In this document: piece after piece, positions 1-5,451 of the stretch
Numbering within the stretch: the first letter of the stretch is position 1
Layout of the letters: every line of letters begins with the position of its first letter
Assembly (NCBI GenBank): GCA_003557565.1
Contig: PWOG01000151.1
Coordinates: 1 to 8,323, forward strand
Direction: 5' to 3'
Origin: Desulfobulbaceae bacterium
Lineage (GTDB): Bacteria; Desulfobacterota; Desulfobulbia; Desulfobulbales; Desulfurivibrionaceae
DNA: 8,323 nucleotides
Notes under the pieces: model-generated
Database searches by the model: none
Told to the model about the DNA's origin: nothing
The model's input: the letters and a program-made list of their open reading frames with translations, nothing else
Translations under genes and position numbers: made by a program

Positions 1-11
1 GGGGCGAAATG

Positions 12-120
12 GTAAGCGGTCACAGGGTGCCGCAGGTTGTGGTGATCGGGGCGGCGAAGCGTACATCAGTACGTGAGCCGGCCTGATCGCCGCAAGATGC
101 GGTGCCCTGTGATCGCTTAC
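12..120 (+). repeat. Long imperfect hairpin (palindromic element) downstream of the porin gene
   Basis: The outer arms 12-34 and 98-120 pair (GTAAGCG against CGCTTAC at the ends), the inner arms 37-55 and 77-95 pair, and the tip CGTAC-ATCA-GTACG lies at 60-73. I count 41 paired positions out of 44 from 12 to 55, then a tandem G.A/A.G step and the tip stem. Six pairs are G.T wobbles on the plus strand (19/113, 28/104, 29/103, 40/92, 43/89, 48/84); on the minus strand these would be A.C mismatches. It begins 29 bases past the porin stop and has no T-run on the transcribed side, so it is not a textbook intrinsic terminator, although it could stop or stabilise the mRNA. It resembles a dispersed palindromic repeat (REP/MITE-like); copy number cannot be judged from one window. 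Confidence 0.75.
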
Positions 121-149
121 GAATGGCCGGAGCGGGCAAGGTTGTACGT

Positions 150-1337
150 TTAGAAGAGGAACTGCACCATGGCAGTTGCCGTTTTAAAGTCTGAATTAAG
201 ACCGTTTTCAACCTCGAAATCGGTTTCGGACCATTCCAGGGTTAACCGCAAGTCCTGGCCCCGGAGGTAGTAGTTGGCGCCGATGTTGATACGGTCGACA
301 TCCTGGTCCAGCACCCCGTCGAGGCTGGCGAAGTTCCAGGTTTTGTAGCGGCCGAAAAACTGCAGTTGGCCCGGGCCGACGTTGTTGGGCAGCAGGTAGC
401 CGGCCTGGGCGTAATAGCCGTTTTTCTCGCCGTCGATCCCCATGCTCGCCGGGTCGGGATCACCCCCCTGGTAGTTGTCGTCAAAGGAGGTGTCCAGGTA
501 GGCCGCTTCCATGGTGTAGGTGCCGGAGGCGGTGGGCAATTCCCCGAAAATGTCCACGGTCCAGGCCGAGTAATCATTGGCGAGGTTGTTCAACTCCTGG
601 TTGCCGTAAACCGCTTCCCGTTCATACTGGTAACCGCCGCCGATGGTAAGCACCCGCTTGTCACCGAAATAGGTGCCAAAATACAGGGGAGCGGGTTCCG
701 GGTCCAGCAGGCTGTAGTGCCCCCGGATGGTGTAACGCATGTCATCGCTGGGGGCGTCGTCCTTGAGGCCGGTGGTGGCGGCCACTTTGTACTGGAGTCG
801 CTGGTCCAGGAGGTTGCCCCAGAGCATGGCGCCGTAATCCCGGGAGCGCCGGGGCAGGGCGGTGTAAACAAAATCCGAGCGATCCAGGGTCAGGGCAAAG
901 AAGCAACCCACATTATGGGCCCGGACCAGGGGATCCTTGATCAGCCCGACCCGGAGCTGGGCTGAATCGTGGAGATTGGCCAGGAGATAAGCATCCAGGA
1001 CATGAAAGTCGCTGGCGGAATCCCGCACATGCAGCGGCTGAATGCGCCGGTCCCCCTGATTTTCGATGGAATAGTAAAAGCCGTAAGTATTGTCATCGAT
1101 CATTCCCCGGAGTGAGAGCCGGTTGCGGCGGAAATAAACATCCTGGGTGTCGTCGGTGGCGTCGGGGCCGGAGCCGGTGTCCCGCCATTGGCCGTACAGC
1201 TGTGCCTCGTAGTTCAGCTGCAGCCAGCCCTGGTCGTTGGGAAGATGGATCACCGGTCCGGCCGCCGCGGTTTGCGAGCCCGCCCATAGCAGGAATCCTG
1301 CCGTGGCCCCGATACCGATAGTTTTCAATGTTTTCAT
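150..1337 (-). CDS. Outer-membrane porin, phosphate-selective O/P-like
   Basis: Predicted 395-residue beta-barrel that would let small, probably anionic, solutes cross the outer membrane. A Sec signal peptide is visible (MKTLKTIG, then a hydrophobic run, with likely cleavage after TAAA near residue 26). The mature protein opens with a short strand (WLQLNYEAQLYGQW), then the FRRNRLSLRG block and FYYSIENQGD, typical of the Porin_O_P family. Near the C-terminus the GYYAQAGYLLP stretch is another family trait, and the chain ends in an aromatic residue (VQFLF), the usual barrel-assembly signal. The start at 1337 has AAGGTG six bases upstream. It lies 36 bases after the rhodanese gene with no promoter seen between them, so it is probably the second gene of the sigma54-driven transcript. 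The substrate cannot be read from sequence. The name 'phosphate-selective' is a family label; a sulfur oxyanion or polysulfide is inferred only from the neighbours. Confidence 0.85.
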   Translation of the reverse strand: MKTLKTIGIGATAGFLLWAGSQTAAAGPVIHLPNDQGWLQLNYEAQLYGQWRDTGSGPDATDDTQDVYFRRNRLSLRGMIDDNTYGFYYSIENQGDRRIQPLHVRDSASDFHVLDAYLLANLHDSAQLRVGLIKDPLVRAHNVGCFFALTLDRSDFVYTALPRRSRDYGAMLWGNLLDQRLQYKVAATTGLKDDAPSDDMRYTIRGHYSLLDPEPAPLYFGTYFGDKRVLTIGGGYQYEREAVYGNQELNNLANDYSAWTVDIFGELPTASGTYTMEAAYLDTSFDDNYQGGDPDPASMGIDGEKNGYYAQAGYLLPNNVGPGQLQFFGRYKTWNFASLDGVLDQDVDRINIGANYYLRGQDLRLTLEWSETDFEVENGLNSDFKTATAMVQFLF

Positions 1338-1373
1338 ATATGCACCTTGTCCTTTCTGGGTTTCTGTCTTGCT

Positions 1374-3734
1374 TTAACGATAACCGGGGGCCGTGGGAGC
1401 GATACCATCGGGATCATCAACCACGGGGTCTTCAACACAGCATTCCACGCCGCTGATGGACGCGTCTTCCTGATTGATCAGGTTGGCGCTGGGGGCGTAG
1501 GAGTTGGCGCCCAGGTAGTCAATCTCATCGGTCTTGTTGAAGGCGAGATTAGCGGAAAGCTGATCCCGGTCGGTTCGCCACGGCGAGGCCGGATTCAGCG
1601 AACCGTCGTACAGGGAGTCGTCGCTGGCCATCTGGCCCCACTGGATCCAGGCCCCGTCGTAGATCTTGGCCGGCCAGCCCAGGGCGGCGTCCAGGGCCAG
1701 GAAGTTGACCCCTGCCCGCCAGCTGGTGCGGCAATAGGCGTAACCGGTGGTGTTTTCATCGGCTCCGATGTCATTCATGGCCGTTTGCAGCTCGGCTTCG
1801 GGCAGGAGACGGCCGCTGCCGTCATCGCGGAGCAACTCGGTCCATTCCTGGTGCTCGGCCCCGGTGACATGCCCTTCAAAGGCCACATAGGTGCCTGGTT
1901 CCGAGGTCCTGGTGCGGGCGTGATCGCCGTCATATTCCCCGGCCGAGCGGGCGTCGATAATTACCGCGTCAACGGGATTACCCGCCGGATATTCACCGTC
2001 ACGCGCGACATAAAACAGCTCCTCGAAACTGGCCCGGTAATTGTCCACCGATTCCTGCTGGGGCAGGTTGCAGACGGTATAGTCGGAGCTCACTTCGGCG
2101 GGGGTGGTGGTGGACAACTCGTCCCCGGTTGCTTCGGCGTAATGACCGGTATTGCCGTCCAGTACCCGCAGCCGTTCCTTGGGAAAGCCCCAGTAACGGA
2201 AGTTGAAATAGGCCCTGCCCAGCAGCATGGCGTTGTCGGAGGTGAAAACGACCACGGTGTCGGCATCGATGCCGGTCCGCTGAATCAGGTCATTCATCTG
2301 GTCCCGGGTGGGCACCTGGGAAATGGTTTCGGTGATGCCGTTGTCGCGGGTGGCCGACAGATCACCATTGGGAGCGGTGCCGCGGTCCAGCAGAAAAGCT
2401 CCCGGGATGTGGCCTTCTTCATAGCCGGACTCGCTGTCCACGTGGAGGACCACCAGATTGCTGTAACCAGTGCCGTCGGGAGCCCCGCTGTCAACCCAGC
2501 CGGCAAGCTCCGCAGCTTCAATCATCACACTGTCGGGTTCGGGGCCAAGGCCGCTTAAATCTTCCGGTACGGTGTCGGCGCAGGCTACTTTATCCTCCTC
2601 GTTGATGCGGTTGGCATTATCGGCAAAAGAATCCACCACCGGTTCGGGGCGCACGATGGTGTTTTCGTAGTTGATCGCCTCGCTGCGGGTGGTGACGTCG
2701 GTTCGCCAGGGAGAGTCTTTGCTCAGGGCGCCGCCGTAGTTAAGGTCGTTTCCGGCCATCATGCCCCACTGGACCCAGGCGCCGTCATAGATCTTGACCG
2801 GCCAGTCCAGTACCGCGTCCAGGGCCATGAAATTGACCGCCGCCCGCCAGCTGGTCTGGCAATAGGTGTAGGCGGTGGTGTCCGGTCCGGCCCCGGCTTG
2901 TTCCATCATGCTCTGCAAATCGCCCTTGGGCAGCATGGCGGTGGGGTTGTCCGGGTCCAGCAGGGTACTCCATTCCTGCAGCTGAGCCCCTCTGACCCGG
3001 CCGCCAAAAGCCGCCCGGATATCTTCCCCGCTGTATTCGCCTTCGGAGCGGGCATCGAGGATGACGGTCTGTTCGGAGCCGTTTTCGGCCACGGCGATCA
3101 TCTCATCCAGGGGGGCCCGCAGGTGGATGTTGGCCTCCAGATTGGCCACGTTGTAAGTGGAGGGCTCGGCCTCCGGCGAGTTGGTTGCCAGCTGAAAACC
3201 GGCGCCTTCGTAAGTTGCGCTCTTGGTGCCGTTGAGCACCCTCAGTCGTTCCTTGGGGAATCCCCAGTAACGGAAATTGAAGTAGGCCCGGCCCACGCTC
3301 ATCATGTTGCCATCGCCCACCAGGGCGATCACCGTCCGCTCATCGATGCCGGTCCGTTGCATAAGATCGTTCATCATGGCGGCGGTGGGCACTTGTCTGG
3401 GAGTGTAGGAGACTCCGTTGGAGCGTTCCGTGTGCAGGTCGGTGCCGGTGTCCAGGTGCTGCGCCCCGGGAATATGGCCGGCTTCATAACCGCTGACGCT
3501 GTCAACATCCAGGATCACCAGTTTGTCGTAACCAAGGGTGTCTGTTCCGTAGCCGTTTTCGGCCCAGTTGTGCAGGGTTTCGGCATCGATCATAACTCCT
3601 GGATTACCGGCTGGCGGACTTGAGTCGTAGTCGCTGCCGCCGCAACCGGCGAGCAGCAGGGCCGCAGTGGCCAGCAGCCCAAAAAGGGCGTACCGGCGTG
3701 GTTGTCTTACAGGATTTATCAGTTTAGTAACCAT
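1374..3734 (-). CDS. Four-domain rhodanese lipoprotein (two tandem double-rhodanese modules)
   Basis: Predicted surface or periplasmic sulfurtransferase of 786 residues. Residues 1-31 form a lipoprotein signal with a basic start, a hydrophobic stretch and lipobox LLAGC; C31 would be lipidated. Residue +2 is Gly, not Asp, which by the enterobacterial rule favours the outer membrane. Two similar modules follow (about 47-385 and 403-766). In each, the first rhodanese domain keeps GYEAGHIPGA or GYEEGHIPGA but lacks the active-site Cys and has DVD/HVD where DAR is expected. The second domain has DARS-GEY and a six-residue active loop, CQTSWR (C292) or CRTSWR (C668). This inactive-then-active order is that of thiosulfate sulfurtransferases, here doubled. 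Each module ends in a similar tail (ANxINxED) followed by Cys: C385 in the first, vicinal C765-C766 in the second. The start at 3734 has AGGAGG four bases upstream. The donor (thiosulfate, polysulfide or persulfide) is unknown. It is followed by the porin and preceded by a sigma54 promoter. Confidence 0.9.
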   Translation of the reverse strand: MVTKLINPVRQPRRYALFGLLATAALLLAGCGGSDYDSSPPAGNPGVMIDAETLHNWAENGYGTDTLGYDKLVILDVDSVSGYEAGHIPGAQHLDTGTDLHTERSNGVSYTPRQVPTAAMMNDLMQRTGIDERTVIALVGDGNMMSVGRAYFNFRYWGFPKERLRVLNGTKSATYEGAGFQLATNSPEAEPSTYNVANLEANIHLRAPLDEMIAVAENGSEQTVILDARSEGEYSGEDIRAAFGGRVRGAQLQEWSTLLDPDNPTAMLPKGDLQSMMEQAGAGPDTTAYTYCQTSWRAAVNFMALDAVLDWPVKIYDGAWVQWGMMAGNDLNYGGALSKDSPWRTDVTTRSEAINYENTIVRPEPVVDSFADNANRINEEDKVACADTVPEDLSGLGPEPDSVMIEAAELAGWVDSGAPDGTGYSNLVVLHVDSESGYEEGHIPGAFLLDRGTAPNGDLSATRDNGITETISQVPTRDQMNDLIQRTGIDADTVVVFTSDNAMLLGRAYFNFRYWGFPKERLRVLDGNTGHYAEATGDELSTTTPAEVSSDYTVCNLPQQESVDNYRASFEELFYVARDGEYPAGNPVDAVIIDARSAGEYDGDHARTRTSEPGTYVAFEGHVTGAEHQEWTELLRDDGSGRLLPEAELQTAMNDIGADENTTGYAYCRTSWRAGVNFLALDAALGWPAKIYDGAWIQWGQMASDDSLYDGSLNPASPWRTDRDQLSANLAFNKTDEIDYLGANSYAPSANLINQEDASISGVECCVEDPVVDDPDGIAPTAPGYR
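1437..2528 (-). repeat. Internal duplication, module 2 of the rhodanese gene
   Basis: Encodes residues about 403-766, the second double-rhodanese unit, with catalytic C668. It differs from module 1 by inserted residues around 580-620, by CRTSWR instead of CQTSWR, by an extra Cys at 555, and by a vicinal Cys pair in its tail. The DNA of the shared GRAYF block differs mostly at third codon positions (compare 2173-2215 with 3248-3290), so the copies have diverged at silent sites while the protein stayed fixed. Confidence 0.85.
2580..3596 (-). repeat. Internal duplication, module 1 of the rhodanese gene
   Basis: Encodes residues about 47-385 of the rhodanese lipoprotein. It matches module 2 with an offset of 356 residues at the VMI start, 358 at GRAYF, and 376 at the catalytic Cys and at the ANxINxED tail. 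Module 2 is therefore about 20 residues longer, and most of the difference lies just before and within its second rhodanese domain. A 20-residue block beginning GRAYFNFRYW (residues 148-167) is identical in both copies, which suggests either recent duplication or strong constraint. Confidence 0.85.
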
Positions 3735-3757
3735 GCTACCTCCTTTTGCTTGTACAT
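3719..3757 (-). CDS. Possible 12-residue leader ORF overlapping the rhodanese start
   Basis: An ATG at 3757 is preceded by AGGAGG (3762-3767) at four bases, and the frame reads MYKQKEVAWLLN then TGA. It is out of frame with the rhodanese gene, contains that gene's own AGGAGG (3739-3744) inside its KEV codons, and stops 16 bases into the rhodanese coding sequence. Ribosomes translating it would cover and then release the downstream start, which could couple or limit rhodanese translation. Visible evidence is only the strong ribosome-binding site and geometry. The peptide has no recognisable function, and the ATG could be a chance product of two nearby AGGAGG sequences. Confidence 0.35.
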   Translation of the reverse strand: MYKQKEVAWLLN

Positions 3758-3767
3758 ATTGCCTCCT
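3739..3767 (-). promoter_or_regulatory. Tandem AGGAGG ribosome-binding sites
   Basis: Two AGGAGG motifs (3762-3767 and 3739-3744) are each followed four bases later by an ATG (3757 and 3734). The second fixes the rhodanese start; the first serves the short upstream frame. Such strong sites suggest that the rhodanese protein is made at a high level when the promoter is on. Confidence 0.7.
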
Positions 3768-3799
3768 GGCTAGTTACACCGCAATTATGTCAGGGCCAG

Positions 3800-3826
3800 C
3801 CGGTCCGCGTTGGGTCGCGGATCCGG
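3800..3826 (-). promoter_or_regulatory. GC-rich hairpin in the rhodanese 5' UTR
   Basis: Transcript-side order is CCGG, bulged A, TCCGCG, loop ACCCAA, CGCGGA, CCGG: ten pairs with one bulge. It starts about 18 bases after the predicted sigma54 start site and ends about 33 bases before the first AGGAGG. No U-tract follows, so it is not an intrinsic terminator. A 5' stabiliser or a translational switch is plausible; I see no known riboswitch. Confidence 0.55.
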
Positions 3827-3855
3827 TAATGCGTTTGCGGTTAACTAAGAATAGA

Positions 3856-3870
3856 GCAAGGTGTGTGCCA
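3856..3870 (-). promoter_or_regulatory. Sigma54 (RpoN) promoter for the rhodanese-porin operon
   Basis: On the minus strand the sequence reads TGGCAC, five bases (ACACC), TTGC, then T: a full match to the -24/-12 consensus with GG and GC correctly spaced. With the C of GC at -12, transcription should start near 3844, giving a leader of about 110 bases before the rhodanese ATG. The nearby gene for an NtrC-type activator with an intact GAFTGA loop strengthens the call. Confidence 0.88.
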
Positions 3871-3915
3871 AGGTGTGATTGACGTGTTTTCAGCTACAAG
3901 CACAAGGAGGAGGGA

Positions 3916-3959
3916 TTTCAAAAAGAAACATCGTTTCAGATTGAAAGAAATGGTGAAAC
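3916..3959 (-). promoter_or_regulatory. Probable activator-binding (enhancer) cluster of GAAAC/GTTTC half-sites
   Basis: A perfect inverted repeat GAAAC-ATC-GTTTC (3925-3937) overlaps TTTCA-GAT-TGAAA (3934-3946). It is flanked by TTTC at 3916 and by another GAAAC at 3955, exactly 30 bases from the GAAAC at 3925. The centre lies about 87 bases upstream of the predicted start site, a usual distance for binding of NtrC-family activators. Binding by the regulator encoded just upstream is inferred from position. Confidence 0.6.
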
Positions 3960-3963
3960 ATAT

Positions 3964-3995
3964 TGTGGTGCCATGAAGGGGCCATTCAGGCCACA
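3964..3995 (-). terminator. Weak hairpin between the regulator gene and the sigma54 promoter
   Basis: The arms TGTGG..CC..TGAA and TTCA..GG..CCACA can form 11 pairs with three bulged bases around a seven-base loop. No T-run follows on the transcribed side. It may act as a 3' end or pause for the regulator transcript, together with the C-rich stretch just before it. Confidence 0.3.
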
Positions 3996-4010
3996 AAGAA
4001 ATCAAAAGTG

Positions 4011-4055
4011 GGTCAGGGCAATGGGGGTCAGGGAAATGGGAGTCAGGGCAGGGGG
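4011..4055 (+). repeat. Three 15-base direct repeats, G-rich on plus, C-rich on the transcript
   Basis: The units are GGTCAGGGCAATGGG, GGTCAGGGAAATGGG and AGTCAGGGCAGGGGG, directly abutting. The plus strand has at least six G-runs of three or more with short loops, so it meets the usual G-quadruplex pattern. The regulator transcript is the complement: over 4011-4079 I count 39 C and 11 G, the C-over-G bias expected of a Rho-loading site, and it lies just after the stop codon. Either role is inference. Confidence 0.7.
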
Positions 4056-4079
4056 CGGTCGGCGACGGGGGGCGAGCAG

Positions 4080-5438
4080 TTACATGGAGATTTCGTACTT
4101 TTTGATTTTACGCCACAGGGAAACCGGGCTGATGCCGAGAAGCTGCGCGGTCATTCCCCGATGACCTTCCGCCCGCTGCAGGGCCTTGATGATCATGTTT
4201 TTTTCCATTTCTTCTATGGACAGTGAATCCGTGTCATTTTCCGGAACGGTAGCGCCGCGTTGTTCCTCGGCGGCAAGGGCGGGCAGATGTCCGGGCAGCA
4301 GTTCTCCGTCCGGGCAGAAGATCACCGCCCGTTCCACGGCATTTTCCAGTTCGCGGACATTGCCCGGCCAGGAGTAATTGTTGAGGATGGCCATGACCGG
4401 GGCGGGAATATTTGGTATCTGTTTGCCGTACTTGGCACTGTATTTTGCCACGAAGTTGTGGGCCAGCAGGGGAATGTCCTGGGTACGCCGCCGCAAAGGC
4501 GGTATTTCCAGGCTGACCACGTTGAGGCGGTAGAAAAGATCCCGGCGGAAGCGTCCCGCTTCCACCTCCTCGCTCAAGGGGCGGCTGCTGGCCGCGATTA
4601 CCCGGACATCCACCTGGCAATGTTCACGGCCTCCCACTTTGATGAATGTGCCCTCCTGCAGCACCCGCAGCAGTTTGACCTGAAACCCCATGGTCATGGA
4701 GTCGATTTCATCGAGAAACAGGGTGCCGCCGTTGACGGTTTCAAAAAGACCCGGTTTGTCCTGGTCGGCGCCGGTGAAGGCCCCTTTCACATGGCCAAAC
4801 AGTTCCGACTCGAGCAGGTTTTCCGGCAGGGCCCCGCAGTTTATCGGCAGAAAAGGTTGCTTGTGGCGCTGGCTCCATTGGTGAATAAGCTTGGCCACCA
4901 GCTCCTTGCCGGTGCCGGTTTCGCCGTTGATCAGGGTGGTGGTGGAAAAAGGCGCCACTTGTGCAATCAGATCCTTGAGGTGCTTGATCTGCGGGCTTTC
5001 GCCGACCAGCTCCTCGCCCCGGCAGCCTTCGACCTGTTGTCGCAGGCGGCGGTTTTCCCGCCGGAGCCGGGCGTGTTCCATGGCCCGTTGGACGGTCAGC
5101 AGAAGATCGTCGGGCTCGAATGGTTTCTGGACATAATCATAGGCCCCTTTTTTGGTCGCTTCCACCGCCGATTCGATGGTGGCGTAGCCGGTGACCAGGA
5201 CCACCATGCAGTCGGGATTGGTGTGCAAGGCCTTTTCCAGTATTTCAATGCCGTCGAAAAAAGGCATTTTGAGATCGGTCAGCACCACGTCAAATTTCTG
5301 CTGGCCCAGTCGTTCTGCACCCGCCCGGCCGTCGGTGCAAAGTTCCGTGGTGATGCCCGCGCCGGCCAGGGTGTCCCTGAGCAGCTGACGCATGCGCAGG
5401 TCATCGTCGATCACCAGGATTGGTTGTTGCTGGTCCAT
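4080..5438 (-). CDS. NtrC-family sigma54-dependent response regulator
   Basis: A 452-residue activator that, when phosphorylated, binds DNA and remodels RNA polymerase-sigma54. The receiver domain (about 6-118) has the acidic pair D11-D12, phospho-acceptor D55 in VVLTDLKMP, T83 and K105. The central AAA+ domain (about 145-375) has Walker A GETGTGKE (172-179), the sigma54-contact loop GAFTGA (219-224), Walker B TLFLDEID, the arginine-rich FRRDLFYRL region and WPGNVREL. The C-terminal Fis-type helix-turn-helix (about 410-450) includes GMTAQLLGISPVSLWRKI. All key residues are present. I prefer the ATG at 5438 because GGAGG (5444-5448) lies five bases before it; ATG 5441 directly upstream and a third at 5471 are possible. 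It follows the kinase gene by 13 bases, so the two form a cognate pair. Its likely target is the sigma54 promoter at 3856-3870. Confidence 0.95.
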   Translation of the reverse strand: MDQQQPILVIDDDLRMRQLLRDTLAGAGITTELCTDGRAGAERLGQQKFDVVLTDLKMPFFDGIEILEKALHTNPDCMVVLVTGYATIESAVEATKKGAYDYVQKPFEPDDLLLTVQRAMEHARLRRENRRLRQQVEGCRGEELVGESPQIKHLKDLIAQVAPFSTTTLINGETGTGKELVAKLIHQWSQRHKQPFLPINCGALPENLLESELFGHVKGAFTGADQDKPGLFETVNGGTLFLDEIDSMTMGFQVKLLRVLQEGTFIKVGGREHCQVDVRVIAASSRPLSEEVEAGRFRRDLFYRLNVVSLEIPPLRRRTQDIPLLAHNFVAKYSAKYGKQIPNIPAPVMAILNNYSWPGNVRELENAVERAVIFCPDGELLPGHLPALAAEEQRGATVPENDTDSLSIEEMEKNMIIKALQRAEGHRGMTAQLLGISPVSLWRKIKKYEISM

Positions 5439-5443
5439 CATCG

Positions 5444-5448
5444 CCTCC
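5444..5448 (-). promoter_or_regulatory. Ribosome-binding site that sets the regulator start
   Basis: GGAGG lies two bases before ATG 5441 and five bases before ATG 5438. Five is a workable spacing and two is too short, so translation should start at 5438 (MDQQQP). It also makes the upstream ATG at 5471, inside the kinase gene, unlikely. Confidence 0.7.
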
Positions 5449-5451
5449 AAT

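Noticed and set aside
12..120. Integron attC site
   Set aside because: The length and imperfect palindrome are suggestive, but the ends are GTAAGC/GCTTAC rather than RYYYAAC and GTTRRRY, and no integrase or cassette layout is present.
1338..1373. Separate promoter for the porin
   Set aside because: The 36-base gap holds only a ribosome-binding site; I see no -24/-12 or convincing -35/-10 pair there.
1347..2558. Long plus-strand open frame opposite the rhodanese gene
   Set aside because: It is antisense to a clear rhodanese gene with catalytic motifs, shows no domain I recognise and is explained by high-GC codon usage. The same applies to the plus-strand frames at 366-965, 2898-3623, 4260-5540 and 6079-7101.
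3958..3973. Second TGGCAC on the minus strand as another sigma54 promoter
   Set aside because: At the proper spacing it is followed by TATG rather than TTGC, so the -12 GC is missing. It also falls within the hairpin next to the enhancer cluster.
3963..4226. Plus-strand frame crossing the G-rich repeats
   Set aside because: It starts at TTG without a convincing ribosome-binding site, its Gly/Gln-rich part merely translates the 15-base repeat, and it runs into the antisense of the regulator gene.
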